Below are positions 32,385 through 42,700 of a stretch of 64,000 bases of DNA, piece by piece. The stretch's first letter is position 1. Each line of letters starts with the position of its first letter. The notes under the pieces are model-generated. The model did not search any database, was not told where the DNA came from, and worked only from the letters and a program-made list of their open reading frames with translations. Source of the stretch: CAYSLU01 sp964431965 (lineage in GTDB: Bacteria; Verrucomicrobiota; Kiritimatiellia; CAIKKV01; CAYSLU01); contig CAYSLU010000001.1 of NCBI GenBank assembly GCA_964431965.1, positions 62,001-126,000 of the forward strand, given 5' to 3'. The position numbers and the translations under genes were made by a program.

Positions 32385-32574
32385 GCCGGAACGATGCGGT
32401 GGGCGGGGCCCGTGCATGGACAAGCGGGAACGGCTTCGTCCGGGAGGGCGCGGTGCCACCCGCGCCGTGAACGGGTGAGGAGACTGGCCTGTATGTGAAG
32501 CCGGGGCACGGTGGCACGTGCCCGTCCCGAAGGAAGCCGGGACGTCTGGCCTGCGAAGGGCGGGAGGTAAGAGC

Positions 32575-33378
32575 ATGAGGGTAGGACCAGCGAGTCAGAA
32601 GGACGGCCGCTGCGTGATGCGATCGGATCGCCCGGACGGGCGCATGGCCACTACGGCTGGTCTGATCCACCACCGCCTCCGGATGCTGAAGCCCGAGCTG
32701 ACGTTCAACCCCGGGTTTACGCCCCGTCAGTTCGAGGAGTGGAAGCGGGCGGTCCGCTCCCGGCTGCGGCGGCTCGTGGGCGTCGCCCGCGTCCCCGCTC
32801 AACCGGCGCCGAAGATGGTGTCGGATGAGCCGAGGGACGGCTATCGCCTGCAGCGCTGGGAGCTGTACCCGGAGCCGGACTGCGTGGAGTCCATGATCCT
32901 GCTCGTGCCCGACGGCGTCTCGCCGCGCAACCGCGCGCCCGCGGTGCTGTGCCTGCCCGGCTCCGACCACCCGAACGAGCGCGTCGCCGGAGAGCCCGCG
33001 CCGGCCGGCGCGGACTGGCGGCTCCCGGAGCATAACGCCATGGCGCGCCTGCTCGCGAAGAAGGGCATGGTGGCGCTGTGCATCGAGAACCCGGGCACCG
33101 GCAGCCTGTTCGATCCGCGCGCGCCCGACTGGCGCCGGCAGGTGGGCGAGCTGATCTGGCTGGGCACCTCGTACGAGGCCCTGTCCGTGCGCCACAANNN
33201 NNNNNNNNNNNNNNNNNNNNNNNNNNNNNNNNNNNNNNNNNNNNNNNNNNNNNNNNNNNNNNNNNNNNNNNNNNNNNNNNNNNNNNNNNNNNNNNNNAGC
33301 CATCTCAGCGGCTCGAATGGCGAGCACTTCTTCCATGACGACGTCGTCGTCCCATGGCTGTGTCGCGTGCTGGCGTGA
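32575..33378 (+). CDS. alpha/beta-hydrolase (acetyl-xylan-esterase-like), interrupted by a gap
   Basis: The start at ATG 32575 is preceded by GGGAGGTAAG. The pre-gap 207 residues show the N-terminal part of a dienelactone-hydrolase or cephalosporin-C-deacetylase-like esterase. They include an entry strand YRLQRWELYPEPDCVESMIL, LVPDGVSPRNRAPAVLCLPG, LPEHNAMARLLAKKGMVALC and the DW..QVGELIWLGTSYEALSV helix that precedes the nucleophile elbow. The post-gap segment (GEHFFHDDVVVPWLCRVLA) fits the C-terminal helix. The Ser nucleophile and the His of the triad must lie in the unsequenced part, so activity cannot be checked. No signal peptide is present. A missing stretch of well over 100 bases is expected from family length. 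Confidence 0.7.
   Translation: MRVGPASQKDGRCVMRSDRPDGRMATTAGLIHHRLRMLKPELTFNPGFTPRQFEEWKRAVRSRLRRLVGVARVPAQPAPKMVSDEPRDGYRLQRWELYPEPDCVESMILLVPDGVSPRNRAPAVLCLPGSDHPNERVAGEPAPAGADWRLPEHNAMARLLAKKGMVALCIENPGTGSLFDPRAPDWRRQVGELIWLGTSYEALSVRHXXXXXXXXXXXXXXXXXXXXXXXXXXXXXXXXXXSHLSGSNGEHFFHDDVVVPWLCRVLA
33198..33297. other. assembly gap (100 N)
   Basis: A placeholder gap inside the alpha/beta-hydrolase gene. No overlap between its flanks is visible. The missing protein section suggests the real gap is several hundred bases. Confidence 0.9.
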
Positions 33379-33403
33379 GCGGTGCCGAGGAGGAGACGCG
33401 GAG

Positions 33404-35470
33404 ATGACGAAGCCGGTCGCCCTGGAGCAGGTGCCGTTCCTGCCGTACCCCGCATCGGTCAAGCCGGCCCGGGGCGTTTTCACCTGGCGACGCGGGCTGG
33501 CCGCGCACTGGGGCGGCCTGGGCACCGACGAGCTGCCGCTGATCGTTCGCGCACTGGCGCGGCGGGGCGTGCCAAGCCGCGTGGGATCGGGGCGCGGCCG
33601 GGGCCTGTGCGTGACCATCGGCGAGGGGCCGGTCCGACCGGCTCCGGGGCCAGGCTCGGATTCGCCGGAAGCGCACCGCCTGACAATCCGTCCCGATGCG
33701 GTCGTCCTGGCGGCGAATGAGCGGCCGGGCCTGCTCCGCGGCTGGCAGACGCTCCGCCAGCTGCTGGACGAAAGCGGCGCGGCGCTCCCGGCCGGCACCA
33801 TCGACGATGCGCCAGCGCTCGCGCTGCGCGGGTTCCACGTGGACCTGAAGGGGCTCAAGCCGACGCCGGCCTACTTGCTGCAGCTGCCGGAGCGGCTGGC
33901 TGCGCTCAAGTACAACGTCATCCTGTTGGAGCTTGAGGACTACGTCGCCTTTGAAGCGCATCCGGACATTTCCCATCCGGATGCCCTGCCGCGCGCGTTC
34001 TGGCAGCGGTTCGCGCGGCTGGCCCGCGAGCGGGCGGTGGAGATCATTCCGCTGGTCCAGACGTGGGGCCACCTGCAGTACATCCTGCGGCTGCCGCGCT
34101 ACCGGCATCTGGCCGAGGCGCAGGAGGGCATGGTGGGCGAGATCTGTCCGCTGCACCCGGGCGCATGGCCGCTGCTGCGGGACCTGCTTGGCGAGGTGTG
34201 CGATCTGTTTCCCGAGTCGCGCCACATCCACATCGGGATGGATGAGGTCCACGTCCGCGGCCGCTGCCCGCGCTGCCGCCGGCGCGTGGCCGAGATCGGC
34301 ATGAACCGGTTTGCCATTGAGCGGCTCAACGAGCGCGTCGATTACGTGGCGGCGCGCGGCAAGATCCCGATGTTCTGGGGGAGCTTCGAAGGCGGCGCGT
34401 TCAGCGCCGAGGAGCTGGCGCTCGTCCACAACCCGGTCGACGTGCGAGGCCCGGACGGAACGTTCCCCGCGCGGCTTGTCGGCTGCAGCGGCAACTACGG
34501 CATGACCGCCGACGAGGGGCTGGCGTGCTCGTTCCGCGGGGGGGTCGGACCGGCCGGCGTGCTGCGCAAGGAGGCCGGGCTCCTGGACCAGTATCCGGAC
34601 GCGGCGGTGACGACCCGGACGACGGATGCGCTCGACCGGCGAGGTCGAGCGATGGCGCGGAAGTACGCGCTGTCGGCCGACGGGACCCGGGCCAGGCCCG
34701 GCTACGGGATCGACATTCTGCGGGCGCGCGGATTCGACGCGGTCGGCATCAGCGCGGCCCAGTACTCGGCCGGCGTCATGGGGCTGTGCCCGGACTTCTT
34801 CCAGCGCCAGCGGAACGAGCATGCCATGGCCCAGTGGGCGAAGGCGCGCGGCGCGCTGGGCATCATCGATACGTGGTGGGCGCGCGGCCACAGCAACGTG
34901 CGCGACAACGCGCCGTTCGAGGCGGCCTGGTATGGCATCTGTTCGGCGGCCGACTTCGCGTGGCGGCCGGCGAAGCAGACGTCGATCGCGGACTTCGATC
35001 GTCGCTGGGTCCGGCATTTCCTGGGGCTCTCGGATTCGGCCGCCGTGGATGCGCTGTACGCCTTCTCCATGTCCGACCGCCGGATGTCGTATGTCGCGCG
35101 TAACCTGACGGCCCCGGCTCGTGCCCTGCTGGCGGACGTCCGGCGACGGGCCCGGCGGAACGAGCGCTTTCTGGATGTGGTCGATGTCGGCATGGAGGCG
35201 CATCAGCTCGCGCTGAGCGTGCAGTCGGCGCAGCTTGAGGCCGAATACCTCTATGCCACGCATCCGTGGATTCCGGACCACTTTCTTCGGGCGAGCCGCG
35301 CGCGGCTGCGCGCGCTGGCGCGCGACGTCCGGCGCTTCGAGGCGCGCCTCCGCCGGGTGCTGCGCTCCATGATCGTTCCGTCCGATGTCGCGGAGCTCGT
35401 CCGTGCCGAGGCGCACCTGCGGCAGGCGCAGATCCGGCAGGTTGGGGCCTTGCTGGCGGGGCCGCGATGA
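33404..35470 (+). CDS. GH20-like beta-N-acetylhexosaminidase
   Basis: The 688-residue protein begins at ATG 33404 behind AGGAGGAG. Residues ~20-140 resemble the GH20 N-terminal (GH20b) domain. The TIM barrel starts at LRGFHVDLKGLKPTPAYLLQ, with LKYNVILLELEDYVAFE, IIPLVQTWGHLQYIL and the catalytic pair Asp280-Glu281 in HIHIGMDEVH, as in beta-hexosaminidases. A CPRCRRRVAEIG motif next to it is unusual and may bind zinc. The C-terminal ~180 residues are helical (ADVRRRARRNERFLDV and similar). No signal peptide is present, so it would act on imported oligosaccharides. It follows the esterase by 25 bp and likely belongs to the same operon. Confidence 0.85.
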   Translation: MTKPVALEQVPFLPYPASVKPARGVFTWRRGLAAHWGGLGTDELPLIVRALARRGVPSRVGSGRGRGLCVTIGEGPVRPAPGPGSDSPEAHRLTIRPDAVVLAANERPGLLRGWQTLRQLLDESGAALPAGTIDDAPALALRGFHVDLKGLKPTPAYLLQLPERLAALKYNVILLELEDYVAFEAHPDISHPDALPRAFWQRFARLARERAVEIIPLVQTWGHLQYILRLPRYRHLAEAQEGMVGEICPLHPGAWPLLRDLLGEVCDLFPESRHIHIGMDEVHVRGRCPRCRRRVAEIGMNRFAIERLNERVDYVAARGKIPMFWGSFEGGAFSAEELALVHNPVDVRGPDGTFPARLVGCSGNYGMTADEGLACSFRGGVGPAGVLRKEAGLLDQYPDAAVTTRTTDALDRRGRAMARKYALSADGTRARPGYGIDILRARGFDAVGISAAQYSAGVMGLCPDFFQRQRNEHAMAQWAKARGALGIIDTWWARGHSNVRDNAPFEAAWYGICSAADFAWRPAKQTSIADFDRRWVRHFLGLSDSAAVDALYAFSMSDRRMSYVARNLTAPARALLADVRRRARRNERFLDVVDVGMEAHQLALSVQSAQLEAEYLYATHPWIPDHFLRASRARLRALARDVRRFEARLRRVLRSMIVPSDVAELVRAEAHLRQAQIRQVGALLAGPR

Positions 35471-35556
35471 GGGCGCGCCGGTCTCATGTCCTCTATCCGA
35501 CCCGATTGAACTTGTCTGCGAGTCCCGCATCAAGGCTGTAGGAGACGCCCCACACC

Positions 35557-37203
35557 ATGAACGTGAATGCCCGCCTTCCGTCGGAGCTCGACATTACGGC
35601 CGGGCCCGGCTTGCCGGACTGCCTTCCGTCGATCCTGCGCGAGCGGATTGGCGTCCGGTGCGGTCCGGGCGCGGGGATCCCCGGCATCCGGTTGGCGCTC
35701 GATCCCGGCATCGGGCCCGAGGGATTCGTCATCGAAGATGCGCGCGGCGGCATCGTCGTGCGCGGGACGACCAGCGCGGCCGTGCTGGCCGGCATGGGCC
35801 ACTTCCTTCGGACGAGCCGCTATGAGGGCGGCGCGTTCACGCCGTCGTCCTGGCGCGGCGTCTCGCACGCCCTGAAGCCGCTTCGCGGAATCTACTTCGC
35901 CACGCACTTTCACAACTTTTCGCACGACGCCCCGATTGCCGATGTGAACCGCTACGTCGAGGACCTGGCTCTGTGGGGCTTCAACGCGCTGCACGTGTGG
36001 TTCGACATGCACCACTACACGGGCATCGACGACCCCGCTGCGCAGGCGATGCTCGAGCGGCTGCGCCGCATCCTGGCGGCGGCAAAGCGGATCGGGCTGC
36101 AGGCGGGGATCGGCGTCCTGGCGAACGAGGCCTACGCGACGAGCCCGGCGGAACTGCGCGCCGACCCCAACACGACGCGCGCACACTACGGCGTCGAACT
36201 CTGCCCCAGCAAGCCCGGTGCGATCGAGCTGACGCTGAAGTGGTTCGAGGAGGAGTTCCGTGCGTTAGCGCCGGTCAGCCCGGACTACCTGTGGGTCTGG
36301 CCGTACGACCAGGGCGGCTGCGCGTGCGAGTCGTGCCGGCCGTGGGGTGCGAACGGCTACCTGCGCATCGGCCGGGCGGTCGCCGGGCTGTTCAAGCGCC
36401 ACTTCCCGCGCGGGAAAGTCATCCTGTCCACCTGGCTCTTCGACTACGGCCGGCCGCAGGGCGAGTGGGAGGGCCTGGCGGCGCGGATTGGCGAGGAGCG
36501 CGCGTGGATCGACTACATCCTAGCCGGGTGCCACGACCTGCTTTTTCCGGAGCACATCCTCAAGCACGGCGTTCCGGGCGGGCTGCCGCTCCTGAACTTC
36601 CCGGAGATCAGCATGCGCGGTATGGTGCCGTGGGGCGGGTTCGGGGCGAATCCGCAGCCGGCGGGGCTGCAGAGCCTGTGGGACCGCGAGGGGGCGCTGG
36701 TTGCGGGCGGGTTCCCGTACTCCGAGGGCATCTTCGAGGATTTCAACAAGGCGATCATGGGCCAGTTCTACTGGTCCGGCCGGCCGGCGGCCGAGACCGC
36801 GCGCGCGTACGTGGAGTACGAGTTCGGGCGCGAGGCCGCCGCCGCGATCCTCGAGGCGATCGCCATCTTCGAGGCCAACCACGTGCGGACGTGGGAGAAC
36901 GGAGACTACACGCTGCCCTACACGACGTGCATCATGCCCGAGGACAGGGGCTCGCGCCGGGCGGTGGAACTGGTGCGGCAGGCCGAGGCGGCGATGCCGG
37001 CATGGGCGCGGGCGCAGTGGCGCTGGCGCATCATGCACCTGCGGGCGCTGATCGACGCCGAGCTGTTCCGCTCGGGCGGGCAGCTCACCGATGCCTGCGA
37101 GCCATGGTTCGACGAGCTGACCCGGATCTACCATGTGCAGAACGGCGACTTCGTCGTGAGGCCGCCGGGCGCGAAGCGTCGCGCCACAGGCACGAACTGG
37201 TGA
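35557..37203 (+). CDS. glycoside-hydrolase-like TIM-barrel protein (GH20/GH67-like superfamily)
   Basis: The 548 residues have the two-part look of clan members that start with a small alpha/beta domain (residues ~5-95, GFVIEDARGGIVVRGTTSAA, then VLAGMGHFLR). A TIM barrel follows (RGIYFATHFHNFSH, LALWGFNALHVWFDMHHY, IGLQAGIGVLANEAYATSP, DYLWVWPYDQGGCACESCRP). The Cys-x-Cys-x-x-Cys patch in the barrel loop is shared with many alpha-glucuronidase/hexosaminidase-like proteins of PVC bacteria. Catalytic residues could not be fixed, so the substrate and even activity remain open. No signal peptide is seen. It lies 86 bp after the GH20-like gene and 21 bp before the Asp-box protein, in the same orientation. 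Confidence 0.75.
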   Translation: MNVNARLPSELDITAGPGLPDCLPSILRERIGVRCGPGAGIPGIRLALDPGIGPEGFVIEDARGGIVVRGTTSAAVLAGMGHFLRTSRYEGGAFTPSSWRGVSHALKPLRGIYFATHFHNFSHDAPIADVNRYVEDLALWGFNALHVWFDMHHYTGIDDPAAQAMLERLRRILAAAKRIGLQAGIGVLANEAYATSPAELRADPNTTRAHYGVELCPSKPGAIELTLKWFEEEFRALAPVSPDYLWVWPYDQGGCACESCRPWGANGYLRIGRAVAGLFKRHFPRGKVILSTWLFDYGRPQGEWEGLAARIGEERAWIDYILAGCHDLLFPEHILKHGVPGGLPLLNFPEISMRGMVPWGGFGANPQPAGLQSLWDREGALVAGGFPYSEGIFEDFNKAIMGQFYWSGRPAAETARAYVEYEFGREAAAAILEAIAIFEANHVRTWENGDYTLPYTTCIMPEDRGSRRAVELVRQAEAAMPAWARAQWRWRIMHLRALIDAELFRSGGQLTDACEPWFDELTRIYHVQNGDFVVRPPGAKRRATGTNW

Positions 37204-37224
37204 GTCGGATACGAGAGGACACGC

Positions 37225-39474
37225 ATGACAAAGCATACTCCGAGGCGCTGGCAATCCATCGGCATCAGCGGGGGTGGGGGGACCGAGACCCCGGCCATCT
37301 CGCCGCACGACCCGAAGCTCATGCTCATCAACTGCGACATGAGCGGGGCGTACCGCACGACCGACGGCGGCGAGCACTGGGAGATGCTGCACTGGCGTCA
37401 GCTCACCGGCTGCCCGTTCTGCGCGCCCGCTTTTCATCCATCCGACCCCAACACGGTTTTCGCGGCATATTCCTATGCGGCGCTGCTGCGCGTCAGCCGC
37501 GACCGCGGCGTGACCTGGTCGCCCATCGGCCTCGGCCTGCCGGGCGATCTGCGGCAGATCGCAATCGATCCCGGCGACGCCTCGACCATGCTGGCGGCCA
37601 CGACGTCGGCGGTGTTCCTCTCGCGCGACGGCGGCGAGAGCTGGACGCCGAGCGCGGGCATCAGGGGGCAGGCTTTGGGCCTTCACTTCGACCAGACCAG
37701 CACGCGTGGCAAGCGCGTGTGCTTCGCCGCGACGGCCGAAGCGGCGTACCGCTCGACCGACGGCGGCGTGACCTGGCAGCCCTGCGGCCGCGGGCTGACG
37801 AGGAAGAAGCCGATCGTCGCGTTCGCGGGCTCTTCCTCGGGCGGGGAGGACTGCTGCACCCTCTACGTGTGGGCCGATGGCCCGGCGCCGGCGGGGTCCG
37901 AGGAGAGCGCCGGGGTGCTCTATCGCTCCGTCGACCGCGGCCAGCAGTGGATCAAGGTAGCGGACATGGGCGTTCGGCCGGGATACGAGCAGGTGCTGCA
38001 CTCCCTGCTGGTGACCAACGCCCGGCCGCTGACGGTCTACGCCGTGAAGCCTTGCTACTCGGCCGACGACACCGTCCATCGGAGCGACGACGGCGGGGAG
38101 ACCTGGCGGCCCGTGGTGTTCGCGGACAAGACCGATCCGCGGTTCAACATGCCGCCCAACTACATCACGGTCTACTTCCTCCCGCGCTCCCTCTGGGGCT
38201 GGACGACCTGCGCGGCCGCGATCGATCCTTCGGACCCCGAGCACGTGCTGTTCAACCACTACTGCTCGATCTTCATCACGACCGACGGCGGCCGGACGTG
38301 GAAGGCGGGCGAGTCTCACGCCGCGCCCGGCAATCCGGGCCCGGATGCGCGGATCGAGCGGCACCGCTGGGTGAACAACGGCCTGACCAACACGACGACC
38401 TGGAACCACTACATCGATCCCTTCGAGCGCAGCCGCCACTTCATCGCGTACACCGATCTCGGCCTCGCGCGCTCGACGGACGCGGGCGCGAGCTGGACCT
38501 GGCTGCGCGACACGGGAGCCAACACCTTCGAGATCGCGTTCGACCCGGAGGTGGCGGGCCGGATGTGGGCCGCCTTCTCGCAGGTGCACGATATCCCCAA
38601 CAACAACATCGTCACGGGCAACCATCGGGCGTCGGGCTATGGATGCGTCGGGTACAGCGACGACGGGGGCGCCACGTGGCGCGACCTCAACCGCGGGATT
38701 CCCGTGTACGACAGCGACTGGCACACGCTGGCCAACGATGCCGACTATCCCCAGCGCCGCGGCCTGCCGCCGTCGGCCGTCACGTCCGTGATCGTGGATC
38801 CCGCCAGCCCGCGTGACGCGCGCGTCGTCTACGCCTCGATCTGGGAGCACGGGGTCTATGCGTCGGCCGACGGCGGACGGTCGTGGGAGCCGCGGTCCGA
38901 GGGGCTGGGCGCGCCAGGGATCAACATGCGCGTTTGCCGCATCCGTCGGCACGCCGACGGCACGCTCTTCTGTCTCGTCACCGGCCTGATGAAGGACGGC
39001 GCGCTGATTCCGGAAGGCGTGGGCTTGTATCGCTCGTCCGACCAGGGGCACGGCTGGGGCCGCATCACGTCCGGCCTCGACCTGCGGTGGCTGACCGACT
39101 ACGAGATCGATCCGCGCGACAGCCGGATCGTGTACCTGGCCGCGTGCGACTCGCCGGGACGCGCCGACGAGGCCGGCCTGTACAAGACGGTGGACGGGGG
39201 CGAGGCGTGGACCCGACTCGCGCGGAAGAGCTCGATGCATTTCGGGGCCACGCTGCACCCCGCGAACCCGGACTGGGTCTACATGACGCTGACGTACAAC
39301 GACGGCCAGACGCCCCCGCTCTGGCTGAGCCGGGACGCGGGTGCGACTTGGACGGCCTTCGAGGACTATCCCTTCTGCAGTGCCCACCGGGTTCACTTCG
39401 ACTCCGGCGAGCCGGCCGCCCTCTACGTGACCACCTACGGCGGCAGCGTGTGGAAGGGGCCGGTCGAGCCGTAG
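37225..39474 (+). CDS. GH74-like Asp-box (BNR) double propeller
   Basis: The 749-residue protein is built of Asp-box hairpins (S/T-x-D-x-G-x-x-W). I count about thirteen, for example TTDGGEHW, SRDRGVTW, STDGGVTW, SDDGGETW, TTDGGRTW, STDAGASW, SDDGGATW, SADGGRSW and SRDAGATW. The number and length match the two seven-bladed propellers of GH74 xyloglucanases and the related sortilin-type Vps10 fold. The N-terminal ISGGGGTETPAISPHDPKLM is the usual GH74 start. There is no signal peptide, unlike classical secreted GH74 enzymes, and the catalytic aspartates cannot be assigned with certainty. It is the last gene of the carbohydrate cluster and ends 260 bp before the convergent propeller gene. Confidence 0.82.
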   Translation: MTKHTPRRWQSIGISGGGGTETPAISPHDPKLMLINCDMSGAYRTTDGGEHWEMLHWRQLTGCPFCAPAFHPSDPNTVFAAYSYAALLRVSRDRGVTWSPIGLGLPGDLRQIAIDPGDASTMLAATTSAVFLSRDGGESWTPSAGIRGQALGLHFDQTSTRGKRVCFAATAEAAYRSTDGGVTWQPCGRGLTRKKPIVAFAGSSSGGEDCCTLYVWADGPAPAGSEESAGVLYRSVDRGQQWIKVADMGVRPGYEQVLHSLLVTNARPLTVYAVKPCYSADDTVHRSDDGGETWRPVVFADKTDPRFNMPPNYITVYFLPRSLWGWTTCAAAIDPSDPEHVLFNHYCSIFITTDGGRTWKAGESHAAPGNPGPDARIERHRWVNNGLTNTTTWNHYIDPFERSRHFIAYTDLGLARSTDAGASWTWLRDTGANTFEIAFDPEVAGRMWAAFSQVHDIPNNNIVTGNHRASGYGCVGYSDDGGATWRDLNRGIPVYDSDWHTLANDADYPQRRGLPPSAVTSVIVDPASPRDARVVYASIWEHGVYASADGGRSWEPRSEGLGAPGINMRVCRIRRHADGTLFCLVTGLMKDGALIPEGVGLYRSSDQGHGWGRITSGLDLRWLTDYEIDPRDSRIVYLAACDSPGRADEAGLYKTVDGGEAWTRLARKSSMHFGATLHPANPDWVYMTLTYNDGQTPPLWLSRDAGATWTAFEDYPFCSAHRVHFDSGEPAALYVTTYGGSVWKGPVEP

Positions 39475-39735
39475 CCGTGCGTGCCCACGAGGCTGTTCGG
39501 GCTGGGTGCTGACCGGGGGCGCGAGGCTGGCGCCTCACGACACGGCGGCGAGTCGCTCATCGGTTGGCCGGGACGCCTGACGGAACACGGGGAGCGCCCG
39601 AGGAGGCGCGGTAGGGAACCCGCATCGGCTGGAATGAGGCGGGGTTCTCCGTGCGTGGCGGCCATTCCGCCGGTTCCAGGATGCCGTTGTATGTCAGCGA
39701 ACGATTCATCTGGGAATGACCGTTTGTCGCGTCCG

Positions 39736-42700
39736 CTATTGCGCCCCCATAGGCACCAGGGCGACAGTGCTTTGGAGGGCGGCGTGGGGGCAGACGCAGC
39801 CGGAGCTGGCCTCGGGGACCACGACGATGCCGCCGGCCGGGATGATGTTGATCAGGCAGCCGGGCCGCATGCCCAGGAAGGCGCCGGCGCTCTTGCCGGT
39901 CTCCACGCTCGTCATCGAGATGCTTCCGATCCGGTAGAACAGGAGATGCGAGGAGGCCGACATCTGGCCGCAGGCGCCCAGGCGGTTGGCCGACCAGGGG
40001 CGGAGCCGCGGATCCCGGACCGTCACGGGCTCGCCGGTCCGGAGGTCGAGGGCGGTCGGCCGGGTGACGAACCAGTCGTTGACGAGGACCGGGCGCACGT
40101 AGTTGCCGACGGTCCGATTCCACAGTAAGGATCCATCCGCGGCCGAGACTGCCAGGGCGCGGCGGCCGCCCTCGTCCCCCTTGGCGGCGCCATACGCGTT
40201 GTACGCTCCGTAGAACACCAGCGTGTCATGCTTGGCGGCCGCGCACAGGTTGCCCGCCCATCTGCCGCAGTCGGTCAGGTCCACCTCGCCCGCCCACAGC
40301 TCCTTTCCGGTCTCGAGATCCAGCCCCACCGCCGTGCGGACGCTGGCGGCCTTGGAGGGCACGGGCTTCGGCGATGCCGAGGCCGGGGGCTTGTTCGTCT
40401 CGGCGTCCAGGCCGCGCCGCTTGGCCTGGAGTTGCCGGACGTATTCCTCGTATGTCGCGATGTGCGGCGCCTGCGTCGTGCCTCGCTGCTCCGCGAAGAG
40501 CACGCGGCCCCCGCTCACCGCCAGCGTGCTGTTGCGGATGACGCCGCCCTCGTACCGCCACTTGAGCTGCCCGGATTTCACCGCGTAGGCGAAGACGCCC
40601 CGGCTGAACTGGTTGGCCGGGGAGACGCTTCCGACGAGCGTGTCGCCGACCACCGCCACATAGCCCCAGGCGCCCGTGCCCGCCGCCGGCATAGCGGGCA
40701 GCGTGAAGGTCCGGCGCGTTTCGCCGGTGTTGGGGTCGAGGTGGTGACACACCCCGCCCACGGCCACGAAGAGGCCGGACGTGGCGGCGGCCAGGTTCCC
40801 GCAGTTGGCCAGCACGGAGAGCCGCACGGCGCCTGGCATCTCGCGCTCCCAGTAGGGGGTTCCGTTGTAGGCGTCGAAGCACATGAGGACCGGCCGGTCG
40901 CCCGGCTGGCGCAGGCCCTGCGTGTACACGCGCCCGTCAACGAACAGGGGCGCCTCGCTGCCGCGATGCCGCTCCTGCATGTCGGCGGGCCCCGGCTCGC
41001 CGTACCAGAGCACGTCCATCCGGCCCTTCACCCGATCGTCGTCGGATGAGGCCGTGTTTCCGGCGTCGCCGTACTGGTGGGTCCATTCGCCGGCACCGGG
41101 CAGGCTTCCGCGTACGAGCTTCGTCCAGCCGTCTGCTCCGGTCAGCGTCGCCGCCGCGACCGTGCCAGCCCGAGTCCAGGACTCCGGTGCTGCCTTCGCT
41201 CCGGAGTAGAGTACGCCGCCGCACGGCTTGAGGACGCGCAGCACCGCCGCCGCGGTCACCGGCTCGTGGCCCAGGGCTGAGGCGTCCACCACGACTATGT
41301 TGGCGAAGTAGGGCGGATACGGCAGGCCGTTTGTCGCGCCGGGCCGCACCACGTCCACCACCACGCGCGTTCCGTATGTTCCGGCGTCGGAGAGGGCCAG
41401 GCGCGCCGACGCCGCCCGGGCCTCGTTGGTCTCGACCACGTGGACCATCAGGCTTGAGCGCCGGGCCAGCTCGAAGGCCAGGCGTGCGCCGTCGCCGCCG
41501 ATCACCAGCGCGTAGCCGCGCCGCACCCCGGCATCCTTCACGATCGACTCGGCCCGCGCGGCCGCCCGGGCCGTCGCCTCGTCCGCCGCGAACGGCTCCG
41601 GCGACGGCTTCGCGCGCGCGACGGCCGCTCCCTGTCCAAAGCAGTGGATTCGGCCCCTGTCCGTGCTCACCACGAGCCGGCCGTTCGCCACCGCCAGCCC
41701 CCGCGCGAGGCCACCCACCGGCGCGCTCCACACCCTCCGGCCCGTGTCGGCATCGAGGGCGATGACCTCGTTGTCCCCGCCGACGATTACGTTCGGGCCG
41801 GCGACAACGATGACTTGCAGGTTCGATCGGGCAAAGGACCACAGCCTGGCCGTGTCGTTGGACTTCCCGAGCGCGCGATCGGCCGCCACGACCGACGTGG
41901 CTCCCTTCGTGGCGGCCAGTCGGAAGAGGCGGGTGGGCGTCGCCGCCATCTGGCGCGTGTCGGCTACGATTGCGTGACGCTTCCCGCTCGCGTCGATCCC
42001 GTAGAGGCGCCCCTGCGTTCCGAAGTAGTAGAGGCTGCCGACCAGGATCCCGTAGTCGCCGCTGACCACGCCCTTCCAGCCTTCGACGCCCTCGGGCGAT
42101 CCGCGGTACGCGCCGTCCCGGCGGGACACGATCTGGGCCGGGGCGCGGCCGCGCGGCACGTAGAGCTCGCCGGCGGAGGCGACGATGTACCCCTGCGGGA
42201 TCGGCGGCACGAGCTTGTTCGTCGGGGAGGCGCTGTGCATTTTCCAGAGCGACTGTCCGGTCTTGGCATCCAGCGCGACGACCGTTGTCTGGCGGGCGGG
42301 GAATAGCCCGGCGCCGCAGTAGGCCATGCCCCCATCGACCACCACGTCCGTGCGCACGGGCCAGAGCGACATGATGCGGCCGGCGCCGAGGATGCGCGTG
42401 GCGCCCTCCAGCGGCCGCGACTTCCACAGCGGCTTCCCGTCTCCGGCCTCGAGGCAGTAGACGGCGCCGTCGTCCGACCCCGCGTACACGCACCCGTCCG
42501 CCACGGTGGGGGCCAGCCGCACCGGGCCGTCGGTGAAGACCGTCCACCGGCGCGCCCCCGTGGCCGCGTCGACCGCGTGGATTCCGTTGTCCACCGGCGA
42601 CCCGAAGTAGACCGAGTCCCCGGCCATGGCCACGTGGGTCGCGTCGTCGAACGTGATCTTGTCGCGCTCGTTGGCGCCGGGCCATGCGGGCTTGGGCACT

